Shown in pieces: positions 36,118 through 44,869 of a DNA stretch of 64,000 nucleotides. The position numbers were made by a program, and so were the translations under genes. The notes beneath the pieces were generated by a model. The model did not search any database and was not told the origin of the DNA. It saw only the letters and a list, made by a program, of their open reading frames with translations. Origin of the DNA: Thermincola carboxydiphila (GTDB taxonomy: Bacteria; Bacillota; Thermincolia; Thermincolales; UBA2595); assembly GCA_016841725.1 (NCBI GenBank), contig JAENYP010000002.1, positions 198,706 through 262,705 of the forward strand. Direction: 5' to 3'. Every line of letters starts with the position of its first letter. The stretch's first letter is position 1.

Positions 36118-37782
36118 TTAAACTTCCATGATGATTGGTAGTATCATTGGTCTTCTTCTGGTTTTCTCATACAGGTATTTACTTGTGGCATCCCTTACAT
36201 TGGACTTAATTGACGCCCATTCGGTAATGCCCTTTTCTTCACATTTTTCGAGAGCCTGCTTTACCTTTTCCTTGGCATCCTCAATCAGCTGCTCTGATTC
36301 ACGCACATAGACAAATCCCCTGGAAACAATGTCCGGACCGGCTACTACGGTACCGCTCTGCTTTTCAATTGTAACAACAACTATTAAGATACCGTCCTGG
36401 GACAGCTGTTTACGGTCACGCAGGACAATATTGCCCACATCACCGACCCCAAGCCCGTCGACCAACACTCTTCCTGCTGTTACCCGACCATTAAGCCGCG
36501 CGGAATTTCTCTTAAATTCCAGGACATGTCCGTTCTCTACCACAAAAATATTGCTGCGCGGTATCCCTATCTCTGCGGCCAAATTGGCATGTCTGATCAG
36601 ATGTCTGTATTCCCCGTGAACCGGAACAAAGAATTTTGGCTTAACCAGGTTCATCATCATCTTAAGCTCTTCCTGACTGGGATGGCCTGATACATGGATT
36701 CCGGAAAAGGATTCGTATATTACGTCTGCTCCCTGTTTAAAGAGGTGGTCTATGGTTCGGGCGACCAGTTTTTCATTTCCCGGGATCGGCGAAGCAGAAA
36801 TAATGACCGTGTCTCCGGGAATGATTTCTACCTGCCGGTGATCACTCATTGCCATTCTTGTTAAGGCCGACATGGGTTCACCCTGGCTTCCGGTAGTTAA
36901 AATAGTTACTTTATGTGCCGGTAAACGATTAATCTCATCAAGCTCAACAAAGAGTTCTTTAGGGAAATCCATGTAACCCAGCTCTGATGCAATTGTGACA
37001 ACATTCACCATACTGCGGCCAGCAATAGCCACTTTCCTGTCATACTTAAAAGCGGTGGCAATAGCCTGCTGCAGCCGGTGTACATTCGACGCAAATGAAG
37101 CCACAATAATTCTTCCCTGAGCCGCTCTGAAAGTCTCGTCAAAGGTATTACCCACTACTTTCTCAGACAGGGTATGTCCCGGCCGCTCCACATTTGTACT
37201 GTCAGATAACAATACCAGGACACCCTTCTGTCCCAGTTCAGCAAATTTCTGAAAATCTGTTATCTGCCCATCCACCGGTGTCTGGTCAAACTTAAAGTCG
37301 CCGGTATGCAGCACTGTGCCGATTGGAGTATGTACCGCAATAGACACCGCATCCGGAATACTGTGGCTGACCCTGATAAATTCGACCTTGAACGGGCCAA
37401 TCTCCACGACATCCCTCGATTTCACCGTATTGAGTGATACTCCTCCGGCAACATTGTTTTCCTTAAGTTTTCCCTGTAACAAACCAAGCGTCAGTTTAGT
37501 CCCGTACACCGGTACATTTATTCTTCTAAGCACATAAGGAAGCGCGCCAATATGGTCTTCATGACCATGGGTTAGTACTATTCCCCTTACAATATCCTTG
37601 TTTTCCAGAAGATATGTAATATCAGGAATTACGATATCAATTCCCAGCATCTCTTCTTCGGGAAACATCAAACCTGAGTCAACAACCAAAATATTTTCTC
37701 CGTACTTCACAACCATCATGTTTTTTCCGATTTCCCCCATGCCTCCAAGGGGGATTAACGATAATTTCGAATCTCTTGCCAT
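36118..37782 (-). CDS. rnjA: Ribonuclease J
   Basis: RNase J is a metallo-beta-lactamase-fold 5'-3' exo- and endoribonuclease for mRNA decay and rRNA processing. The zinc motif HGHEDH is at residues 72-77. Further motifs are HTGDFKFDQTP, LLSDSTNVERPG, TTGSQGEPMSAL and HVSGHPSQEE. The C-terminal RNase J domain ends in RRPMILPIIMEV. The ATG at 37782, with AGGAGG 7 nt upstream, gives 554 residues, the usual length; a GTG/TTG extension upstream is not supported. It has its own promoter and terminator. Confidence 0.96.
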   Translation of the reverse strand: MARDSKLSLIPLGGMGEIGKNMMVVKYGENILVVDSGLMFPEEEMLGIDIVIPDITYLLENKDIVRGIVLTHGHEDHIGALPYVLRRINVPVYGTKLTLGLLQGKLKENNVAGGVSLNTVKSRDVVEIGPFKVEFIRVSHSIPDAVSIAVHTPIGTVLHTGDFKFDQTPVDGQITDFQKFAELGQKGVLVLLSDSTNVERPGHTLSEKVVGNTFDETFRAAQGRIIVASFASNVHRLQQAIATAFKYDRKVAIAGRSMVNVVTIASELGYMDFPKELFVELDEINRLPAHKVTILTTGSQGEPMSALTRMAMSDHRQVEIIPGDTVIISASPIPGNEKLVARTIDHLFKQGADVIYESFSGIHVSGHPSQEELKMMMNLVKPKFFVPVHGEYRHLIRHANLAAEIGIPRSNIFVVENGHVLEFKRNSARLNGRVTAGRVLVDGLGVGDVGNIVLRDRKQLSQDGILIVVVTIEKQSGTVVAGPDIVSRGFVYVRESEQLIEDAKEKVKQALEKCEEKGITEWASIKSNVRDATSKYLYEKTRRRPMILPIIMEV

Positions 37783-37930
37783 TCCTACACCTCCTGAACA
37801 CAAAAAAACACGCTAAAACTGGTAGTTTGATTAATGATTGAGAAAACCAGAAGAAGCAGGAGAAAAATATTGGTTTTGTCCGCCCGACTCTCAGGTTACA
37901 AAAGATAGCCGCCCATAAACACCTGAAAAT

Positions 37931-37959
37931 ATTATACAGTATTTCCTTTTACTCCACAA
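37931..37959 (-). promoter_or_regulatory. Sigma-A type promoter of rnjA
   Basis: On the minus strand, TTGTGG (37954-37959) and a perfect TATAAT (37931-37936) are spaced 17 nt apart. They leave a leader of about 140 nt before the rnjA start, long enough for autoregulation. Confidence 0.65.
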
Positions 37960-37973
37960 GAGTTATATTTTGC

Positions 37974-37987
37974 TGTAAGCGCTTTTC
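37974..37987. promoter_or_regulatory. cre-like (CcpA) site upstream of rnjA promoter
   Basis: The 14-mer TGTAAGCGCTTTTC matches 12 of 14 positions of the catabolite-responsive element consensus, just upstream of the rnjA -35 box. A chance match is quite possible. Confidence 0.25.
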
Positions 37988-38035
37988 AGTTAGTACTATT
38001 ATAGACACCTTCCGGTCCAAAAATACAGGGGAGTA

Positions 38036-39880
38036 CTAATGTTCGATTAAGGCCATTGTCTTTTGTACCGCATCCCTGCTGCCGACAAACATGATGAGAT
38101 CGCCCCTTTCCAGAACAGTATTCCCGTGTGGGATAATATTTTCACCATTACGGGATACGGACATAATCAGGGTATCTCCCGGAAGCCTGATGTCCCTAAG
38201 GCGCTTTTTGACATAAGCGGCATTTGCCAGTACAGCCTCTTCGACCAACAGGTTATCTTCACCTTCAGTCAGAAGAGAAAATGCTGCCGGGTGAATTACA
38301 AGGTTCTCCAGTACCATGAGTGTTGAAAAGGCCGGGCTGACAACCCTCACCCCAAGGTCCTTAAATTCTCTGGTATGAGCACTATTATTGACAACAGAAA
38401 TAACTCCCTTCATACCAAAGTCTTCAACCGCTGTCCGGCATATCCTGAGATTTACGTCATCACTGTTGGTGGTTATTACAATGGTGTCTTCAGGTGTAAT
38501 TCCGGCAGTCCGAAACCCTTCATCTGTAGTCGCATCAGCATGAAGGACGTTTAACCCGGCAATCTTGGCTTTTGCTCTCTGTTTTGCCCCAATATCTATC
38601 AGCGTGACTGATTCACCGCTTTTGGTCAGGCGTTCTCCCAGCAGTATCGAGGTATCAGCAGCGCCGATGATAATTACCCGCTTATCTGATACTTCCTTTT
38701 GAGGAGCGAACTTTTCAAACAACAGGGGTGAAACCAGGCAAGTCACTATTGCTGACAATATAATAGCCCCATTGGTGTTTTCTGAGATTTCACCTATTTT
38801 AAGGCCTACAGCGGCAGCAGCTATGATCAGGCTCAACCGTGAAGAGAGCAGGAAACCGGCGCTCAGAGCTTCCTTGGTAGAAAATGCCAGCCTGAAAAGG
38901 GCCCCGGGAATTATTTTTACGAGGTATAATGCAATAATTAACAGTGGCAGCAGAATCAGAAAGTCGCCGCTCTTTGCCGCCTCAGCTATATTAAAGGTTG
39001 CCCCGACCATAATAAAGAAGATTGGAATAAAAAAGCCATATCCGATTGCTTCAAGTTTCAGTACAAAGGATTCTTCCCTCTTCTCAGACACCAGGGAAAC
39101 TATAGCCCCGGCGAGAAAGGCACCCAGGATAGCCTCAGAACCCAGGTACTCGGAAAAAACAACAAAAATAAGTATCAGGGCAAAGGAACCCCTGATCCTG
39201 ATCTGGGAAGTGGCATCAGCGAGTTTCTTGATTATGGGCAGCCTGTTCAGGATATTCACCAGTTTGTAAAAAACGAAAAAAGCCAGGAAAAGGAACAACA
39301 CCAGCAATATGTCTTTCATCTGACCGGATGTAAGCATTAGTACCACAACAGTTATCAGAAGCATGGTCAGAAAATCTGCTATCAGGGCTGAAAGGAGTAT
39401 GGTCTGACCAAAAGAAGTGTTTATAATACCTTTCTCCTTAAGCACAGGAACAACAATACCCAGTGAAGTCGTTGACAGGACCAGGGTAACCAGCCAGGGG
39501 CTTCTGATATAGCCCAGTTCAGTTAAGCCCATTGAGATCAAAAAAGAAAATATCAGGGTCAGTCCAAAAGTTCCAAAGGCCAGCAGCACCGGATTTGCCC
39601 CAGCGCTTTTTTTGCTCCTCAGGGCCAGAGCCAGGGTCTGAAAATCAATTTCGAGCCCTGACAGGAACATCAGGTAGGTAAATCCAAATGCCGACAGAAA
39701 TTCCAGCAGCGGCCCTGTTTCTATTAGATTGAAGCCACTGACCCCCAGGATCAGGCCTGCAATGATTTCACCTATGACCACCGGCAGCCTGACAAACCTG
39801 ATATGGCTTGTTATAAACGGGACTATAAAAGCTGCCAAAATAATAATCAGCAGGGAATAAAACATGTGTTCATTTGCCAT
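38036..39880 (-). CDS. CPA2-family cation:proton antiporter with C-terminal TrkA-N domain
   Basis: This KefB/KefC-like membrane protein exchanges monovalent cations for protons and contributes to pH or K+ homeostasis. Residues 1-385 hold about twelve hydrophobic segments with the VIGEIIAGLILG and FLSGLEID motifs. Residues about 398-520 are a Rossmann TrkA-N domain (VIIIGAADTSILLGERL, then DATTDEGFRTAGI) that would bind NAD(H) or a related nucleotide. The C-terminal segment at about 530-614 resembles a TrkA-C domain (LIMFVGSRDAV). At 614 residues it is of normal length. It sits between dapA and rnjA, which are more often adjacent, so it is probably a lineage-specific insertion. Confidence 0.92.
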   Translation of the reverse strand: MANEHMFYSLLIIILAAFIVPFITSHIRFVRLPVVIGEIIAGLILGVSGFNLIETGPLLEFLSAFGFTYLMFLSGLEIDFQTLALALRSKKSAGANPVLLAFGTFGLTLIFSFLISMGLTELGYIRSPWLVTLVLSTTSLGIVVPVLKEKGIINTSFGQTILLSALIADFLTMLLITVVVLMLTSGQMKDILLVLFLFLAFFVFYKLVNILNRLPIIKKLADATSQIRIRGSFALILIFVVFSEYLGSEAILGAFLAGAIVSLVSEKREESFVLKLEAIGYGFFIPIFFIMVGATFNIAEAAKSGDFLILLPLLIIALYLVKIIPGALFRLAFSTKEALSAGFLLSSRLSLIIAAAAVGLKIGEISENTNGAIILSAIVTCLVSPLLFEKFAPQKEVSDKRVIIIGAADTSILLGERLTKSGESVTLIDIGAKQRAKAKIAGLNVLHADATTDEGFRTAGITPEDTIVITTNSDDVNLRICRTAVEDFGMKGVISVVNNSAHTREFKDLGVRVVSPAFSTLMVLENLVIHPAAFSLLTEGEDNLLVEEAVLANAAYVKKRLRDIRLPGDTLIMSVSRNGENIIPHGNTVLERGDLIMFVGSRDAVQKTMALIEH

Positions 39881-39913
39881 GGCTCTGATGCTCCCTTTTT
39901 TATTAATAAATTA

Positions 39914-39951
39914 ACCCAAACCCTCTCATTTACTACTGAGAGAATTTGGGT
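39914..39951 (-). terminator. Hairpin after dapA
   Basis: A two-part stem (ACCCAAA with TTTGGGT; CTCTCA with TGAGAG) has an 8-nt loop and lies downstream of dapA. The following minus-strand sequence is A+T rich but not a clean T run, so termination efficiency is uncertain. Confidence 0.5.
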
Positions 39952-40014
39952 ATCAGTTACATTAATTATTTTAACAGAAGTTTAGCAGGTTTAGCAAGTA
40001 ATAAACCGGCCAGG

Positions 40015-40899
40015 TTAAATTTTGTTATACTTTTCCAGCAGGTTCCTGATGGCATCAGTTTCCTCACCTGTTGCTTCAATCAGCGGAGGTCTAAGCCCGC
40101 CGGCTTGAAAGCCCATCAGGTTCATGGCTGTTTTCACCGGAATCGGGTTTGTGGTCAAAAACATGCCTTCAAATACGGGAATAAGGTCCAGGTGAATCTT
40201 TCTGGCAGTATCAACGTCACCTGCCAGGAATGCCCTGACCATTGCCTGCAGCTCATTTCCCACAATATGGGCAACAACACTGATAACTCCATGTCCGCCC
40301 ACACTAAGCATTGGTAATATGATGGCATCCTCACCACAGTAAATCAGGAACTCTTCAGAGGTTTTGCGCCTGATTTCTCCTGCCAGCACCAGGCTTCCGG
40401 AGGCCTCCTTAACGGCAACAATATTTTCAACCTTTGCCAGTTCGGCAATAGTATCCGGCAGCAGATGTGACGAGGTTCTGCCGGGGACGTTGTATAGTAT
40501 TAACGGCAAACCTGTGGCCTCGGCTACTGTCCGGAAATGCTGATACATGCCTCTCTGAGGCGGTTTATTGTAATAGGGTGTAACCAGCATGGCACCGTCT
40601 ACGCCGACTCTCTCGGCCTCCCTGGTTAACATCACCGAATCAGAGGTGACATTTGACCCAGTTCCGGCAATTACCTTTACCCTGCCACCCACCGCATCAA
40701 CCACGGCTTCAAAAAGCCTGATTTTCTCTTCTCTGGTGAGTGTGGGAGACTCACCCGTCGTTCCGGCCACAACTATGCCGTCAGAACCGTTATCTGCCAA
40801 ATATCCGGCTAACTTCCTGGCCTGCCTGTAATCAACTTCCAGACTTGAGTCAAAAGGGGTTACCATGGCAGTCAGCACTCGCCCAAAGTCTCTCACCAC
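40015..40899 (-). CDS. dapA: 4-hydroxy-tetrahydrodipicolinate synthase
   Basis: DapA condenses pyruvate with aspartate semialdehyde in the lysine/DAP pathway; its product is also the precursor of dipicolinic acid. The TIM-barrel enzyme has Schiff-base Lys164 (VAVKEASG), the GTTGESPTL motif and catalytic Tyr136 in YNVPGR. A GTG at 40899 has GGAGG 8 nt upstream, giving 294 residues with the family start DFGRVLTAMVTPF. An ATG at 40914 is also in frame but has no ribosome-binding site. It is the last gene of the dapG/asd/dpa group, 8-23 nt from dapG depending on start. Confidence 0.96.
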   Translation of the reverse strand: MVRDFGRVLTAMVTPFDSSLEVDYRQARKLAGYLADNGSDGIVVAGTTGESPTLTREEKIRLFEAVVDAVGGRVKVIAGTGSNVTSDSVMLTREAERVGVDGAMLVTPYYNKPPQRGMYQHFRTVAEATGLPLILYNVPGRTSSHLLPDTIAELAKVENIVAVKEASGSLVLAGEIRRKTSEEFLIYCGEDAIILPMLSVGGHGVISVVAHIVGNELQAMVRAFLAGDVDTARKIHLDLIPVFEGMFLTTNPIPVKTAMNLMGFQAGGLRPPLIEATGEETDAIRNLLEKYNKI

Positions 40900-40921
40900 T
40901 TTTCCAACCTCCATACTATAC

Positions 40922-42139
40922 TTATTCGCCCAGTGCGAAATAATTATGCAGGGCTCTTATAGCTTTTTCCATTTCATCCTGTTTTACCAGACACCAAATT
41001 GTGGAATGTGAATCAGCAGTCTGGAGTATCCCTATATCTTCCGCCACCAGGGCTTCGATAATACTGGCCATAACTCCCGGAACTCCGGCCATTCCGGCGC
41101 CCACTGCCGAAACCTTGGCACATTTCGGGGTCACAATCGGCGAAAACCCCATGTCTTCCAGAAGACCTACCGCTCTACCGGCCACTTCGTCTTTTACGGT
41201 ATAAATTACCACATCGGGATGTATGTTTATAAAGTCCACGCTGATTCCGGCATTTGCCATTGCCTTAAATATTTTGAGCTGAGGGTACTCTGAAGATGGA
41301 AATTCAGATATGGTAATTTCAATCTGGGTTACGTTGGGAATGTGTGTAATACCTGAAATAATGCGGTCCCGTTTGATTTCCACCCGCTTGTCATAGTACG
41401 CGGTAACCAGGGTTCCGGGAGCGTCGGAAAAGGTACACTTGACCCTGATAGGAATGTTTTTCTGCATTGCAATTTCCACGGCACGGGGGTGAATCACCTT
41501 GGCCCCTTCATGGGCCAACTGGCATATTTCATTATACGTAATCTCATCCAGGGTTCTGGCATTCTCAACTATCCGGGGATCGGCTGTCTTAATCCCATCC
41601 ACATCAGTGTAGATATCAATGGCCTCAGCATTAAGGGCTACTCCCAGGGCTGCTGCGGTGGTGTCACTGCCCCCGCGTCCCAGGGTCGTGATCATGCCAT
41701 TTTCTGTCTGCCCCTGAAAACCGGCCACGATAACAATAACTCCTTCAGAGACATACTGGTGAACCAGTTTAGGGTCAACTTTAATTATATGGGCATCAGT
41801 GTGCCCGTTATCTGTAATAATTCCGGCCTGACCCCCTGTCAGAAAAACGGCCTTATGTCCCTGGCCTTCAAGGGTAGCCACCATGGTTACTCCGGAAATA
41901 ATTTCACCACAGGCCATCAGATTATCCAAAGCCTCAGGAGAGATTGATGAATTAATACCCTCAACGAATTTTACCAGGGTATCAGTAGCATATGGGTCTC
42001 CCTGCCGTCCCATGGCTGAGACAACTACCACAGGAGCATATCCCTCATCTTTAGCGGCAATTATCTTACGGGCCACCTGTTCCCTTAACTCAGGAGTAAC
42101 CAGTGATGTCCCGCCGAACTTCTGCACCAGGTATTTCAC
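40922..42139 (-). CDS. dapG: Aspartate kinase (DapG type, with ACT domains)
   Basis: This enzyme phosphorylates aspartate, the first step to lysine, DAP, methionine and threonine. The kinase domain has KFGGTSL at residues 7-13, GRGGSDTTAAAL and DVDGIKTADPRI. Two C-terminal ACT domains from about residue 265 (ITISEFPSSEYPQLKIF, VSAVGAGMAGVPGVMASI) indicate feedback control, by DAP or lysine in relatives. GTG start with AGGAG 8 nt upstream. It lies between asd and dapA in a dedicated DAP/dipicolinate cluster, which is why the DapG name is preferred over LysC. Confidence 0.93.
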   Translation of the reverse strand: MKYLVQKFGGTSLVTPELREQVARKIIAAKDEGYAPVVVVSAMGRQGDPYATDTLVKFVEGINSSISPEALDNLMACGEIISGVTMVATLEGQGHKAVFLTGGQAGIITDNGHTDAHIIKVDPKLVHQYVSEGVIVIVAGFQGQTENGMITTLGRGGSDTTAAALGVALNAEAIDIYTDVDGIKTADPRIVENARTLDEITYNEICQLAHEGAKVIHPRAVEIAMQKNIPIRVKCTFSDAPGTLVTAYYDKRVEIKRDRIISGITHIPNVTQIEITISEFPSSEYPQLKIFKAMANAGISVDFINIHPDVVIYTVKDEVAGRAVGLLEDMGFSPIVTPKCAKVSAVGAGMAGVPGVMASIIEALVAEDIGILQTADSHSTIWCLVKQDEMEKAIRALHNYFALGE

Positions 42140-42150
42140 ACAATCATCTC

Positions 42151-43164
42151 CTAAAAGCAGCCGTATTTTACCACCAGTTCCGCAATCTGGACAGCATTAG
42201 TGGCCGCGCCTTTACGCAGTTGGTCAGAGACTACCCACATATTCAGACCATTGGCGATTGAATTATCTTCTCTGATTCGTCCGACAAAAACCTCATCCCG
42301 GTCAGAGGTATACAGAGGCATGGGATATTCCCTCTTTCCGGGGTCATCCTGAACAATTATCCCGGGAGCTTTGGACAGTATTTCTTTCGCTTCTGCCGGT
42401 GTAATCCTGCGCTCTGTTTCAATATTTACCGACTCAGAATGGCTTCTAAATACAGGAACCCTAACAGTTGTCGCGGTTATCTCGATACTGTCATCATGCA
42501 TTATCTTTTTGGTCTCATTGACCATTTTCCATTCCTCTTTGGTATAATCCATATCGGAAAAAACATCTATATGTGGAATGAGGTTAAAGGCAATCTGATG
42601 GGGGAAAACCTTCGGATTGATTTCCTGCTGTCCTTCGGCAAACATTTTCACCTGAGCGGCCAGTTCTTCGATAGCTTCCTTACCCGCCCCGGATACAGCC
42701 TGGTATGTTGACACTACAACCCTTTTAATCCTGGCAGCATCGTGGATTACCTTAAGGGGAACCACCATTATTATTGTCGAACAGTTGGGGTTGGCAATAA
42801 TGCCTTTATGTTGTTTAACGTCCTCCGGATTTACTTCAGGAACTACCAGAGGCACATCATTATCCATCCTGAAAGCGCTGCTGTTGTCAACAACCACAGC
42901 CCCTCGTTTGGCGGCTTCCCTGGCATACTCTTTGCTGGCTGAGCCCCCGGCAAAAAGGGCGATATCAACACCCTCAAAAGCCTCATTAGCCGTAGCTGCT
43001 ACTGTATAGTCCCTGCCCTCCCAATTTATTTTGGTACCGGCTGACCTCTCAGTGGCAAGAAGCTTCAGGCCTCCAACAGGAAAATTCCTCTCCCGCAGAA
43101 TCTTCAATAACTCTTGTCCAACCGCGCCGGTGGCGCCTACGACCGCTAGATTAATTTTTTTCAC
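42151..43164 (-). CDS. asd: Aspartate-semialdehyde dehydrogenase
   Basis: Asd reduces aspartyl phosphate to aspartate semialdehyde with NADPH. The N-terminal nucleotide-binding motif AVVGATGAVGQELL is at residues 7-20. The catalytic Cys128 lies in NPNCSTI, with further motifs TYQAVSGAGK and RVPVFRSHSESV. At 337 residues it has normal length. GTG start with GGAGGG upstream. It lies 11 nt before dapG and 98 nt after dpaB. Confidence 0.96.
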   Translation of the reverse strand: MKKINLAVVGATGAVGQELLKILRERNFPVGGLKLLATERSAGTKINWEGRDYTVAATANEAFEGVDIALFAGGSASKEYAREAAKRGAVVVDNSSAFRMDNDVPLVVPEVNPEDVKQHKGIIANPNCSTIIMVVPLKVIHDAARIKRVVVSTYQAVSGAGKEAIEELAAQVKMFAEGQQEINPKVFPHQIAFNLIPHIDVFSDMDYTKEEWKMVNETKKIMHDDSIEITATTVRVPVFRSHSESVNIETERRITPAEAKEILSKAPGIIVQDDPGKREYPMPLYTSDRDEVFVGRIREDNSIANGLNMWVVSDQLRKGAATNAVQIAELVVKYGCF

Positions 43165-43262
43165 AAATATCCCTCCGTAAATTGAATAAAAAATATATAT
43201 TGTTCACACCGACGAGTACAAGTCAACTTGCCCGGCACACCCATCCCCAGAAATTATTCTAT

Positions 43263-43847
43263 TTAATATTGGATAATTACCGGTTGTAATTGTTTTCCCT
43301 TCAGGGCTGATTTTATGGCTTCGGCTACTAATGACATATTGGCCACAAGGGAATTGGCCTTTACCTGTGGATTATCCTGTCCAAAGGGAACCATATAAAT
43401 ATTTTTCATATTGAGCAGCAGGCCGATATTTTTAGCATTGATACCCAGACCGTCATTTGTTGCTATTCCCATGACCACCGGTCTCTGGTTGCGCAAATGG
43501 GCTTTTACAGCCATCAAAACAGGGGTGTCGGTAATTCCGTTGACCAGTTTGGCTATGGTATTACCGGTGCACGGCGCAACAACCATAATGTCAAATAATA
43601 TGTTTGGCCCAATCGGTTCTGCATCCACAATTGTTTTTATTATATCATGCCCGGTCGCTTCTTTCAGCAGTTCTTTCCATTCACTTGACTTACCAAATCT
43701 GGTATCAATAGAATCAACACTATATGACATAACCGGGTACACTTCCGCCCCGCTTTCAATCAGGCGGGGTATTTGATTCAGGACTTCTCTGACGGTACAG
43801 TGTGAACCTGTAACAGCAAAACCTATTTTAACACCATTAAGTTCCAT
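43263..43847 (-). CDS. dpaB: Dipicolinate synthase subunit B
   Basis: DpaB (SpoVFB) is a flavoprotein-like subunit that with DpaA converts dihydrodipicolinate to dipicolinic acid in the mother cell. DPA is then imported into the spore, where it gives heat resistance. The 194-residue protein has the flavoprotein-type start KIGFAVTGSHCTVREVL and VVAPCTGNTIAKLVNGITDT, the family hallmark. It follows dpaA by 14 nt and precedes asd, placing the DPA branch enzyme beside its precursor pathway. Confidence 0.95.
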   Translation of the reverse strand: MELNGVKIGFAVTGSHCTVREVLNQIPRLIESGAEVYPVMSYSVDSIDTRFGKSSEWKELLKEATGHDIIKTIVDAEPIGPNILFDIMVVAPCTGNTIAKLVNGITDTPVLMAVKAHLRNQRPVVMGIATNDGLGINAKNIGLLLNMKNIYMVPFGQDNPQVKANSLVANMSLVAEAIKSALKGKQLQPVIIQY

Positions 43848-43861
43848 TAAAGCACCCCCGA

Positions 43862-44788
43862 CTACCTTCTGTCTTCTTCCAGAGAAGATAAAGACGAAGT
43901 GTTGGCGAGTTCGCTTACCATTATGTCCGGAATAACTCTTGACAATATCAATCCTGCGGTACGGGGGGCGACTTTTCCCGGCAGTCCCGGAGCCAGAACA
44001 GCATTCCGACCCAGCTTTTCAGCCGCGTTAAAGTCAACACCTCCCGGCGTTGAGGCAATATCACAAATATACACTGCAGGCTTTGTGTTTCTTAACAGAG
44101 ACTCATCCAATACAAGGGAAGGAACGGTGTTAAATACTATATCAGCTTTTTTGATACACTCATCCAGCTGACTGTATTTTAAAGGCTCCATTCCCATTTC
44201 GGCAATCCTGGCAAGGTCTGCCGGCTTCCTGGCAGCTACAGAAGTTTTCGCCCCCAGAGCAGACAACATCCGGGCAAGGGTTAGGCCACATCTGCCAAAA
44301 CCAAGCACAATTGCACTGCTTCCGTGGATAGTGATATCAGTGGCTTCCATAGCCATTTGAAGAGCCCCTTCCGCAGAAGGGATGGAATTCATAATGGCCA
44401 CTTCATCCATTCCTGCAATTTCCACCAACCCAAGGCCTCGTTCAGCAACCAGCTGTTTGAGCAGCGGGCGGGCAAATCCAACAATGACAGTACAGTCATC
44501 AATACAGGATCTGATCAGGTCCTTAGTAAACCTGAGGGGTTTCTGCGCATACCTGGCCATTATATTACCTTGTTCATCAATGCCCGACATGGGCAGGATA
44601 ACGAAACGGGCACCACTAACTGCTTCCTCCGCCGATTCAAAGTATTGGACCAGATTGTTCCCGATGAATTTAGTTATTCCGGCCACTCTGACGTTAGCAC
44701 CCAGCCGCGCCAGCTGAGGAACGAGGATAAGTTCCCTGTCGTCTCCTCCAAGGACCGCAGCGGATACTCCCGCGAGTATCGAACTCAT
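43862..44788 (-). CDS. dpaA: Dipicolinate synthase subunit A
   Basis: DpaA (SpoVFA) is the NAD(P)-binding subunit of dipicolinate synthase. The 308-residue protein has an N-terminal domain (AAVLGGDDRELILVPQLARLG) and a Rossmann domain (SSAIVLGFGRCGLTLARMLS) near residues 150-170. These are followed by YICDIASTPGGVDF and PGLPGKVAPRTAGLIL. The ATG at 44788 with AGGAGG 7 nt upstream is clearly the start; an in-frame upstream extension has no support. A sigma-K-like promoter precedes it, fitting late mother-cell expression. Confidence 0.95.
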   Translation of the reverse strand: MSSILAGVSAAVLGGDDRELILVPQLARLGANVRVAGITKFIGNNLVQYFESAEEAVSGARFVILPMSGIDEQGNIMARYAQKPLRFTKDLIRSCIDDCTVIVGFARPLLKQLVAERGLGLVEIAGMDEVAIMNSIPSAEGALQMAMEATDITIHGSSAIVLGFGRCGLTLARMLSALGAKTSVAARKPADLARIAEMGMEPLKYSQLDECIKKADIVFNTVPSLVLDESLLRNTKPAVYICDIASTPGGVDFNAAEKLGRNAVLAPGLPGKVAPRTAGLILSRVIPDIMVSELANTSSLSSLEEDRR

Positions 44789-44819
44789 GCCACAACCTCC
44801 TTTGTACACCAACTACTGA

Positions 44820-44847
44820 CAGTATATGAATTGATGCAAAGGGAGGT
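44820..44847 (-). promoter_or_regulatory. Sigma-K-like promoter of dpaAB
   Basis: On the minus strand an AC (44846-44847), a 17-nt spacer and CATATACTG (44820-44828) approximate the mother-cell sigma-K consensus AC-N16/17-CATANNNTA. In Bacillus the orthologous spoVF operon is sigma-K controlled. The match is imperfect in its last base. Confidence 0.45.
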
Positions 44848-44869
44848 GCTTGTATAGAACCGGTTTCAC

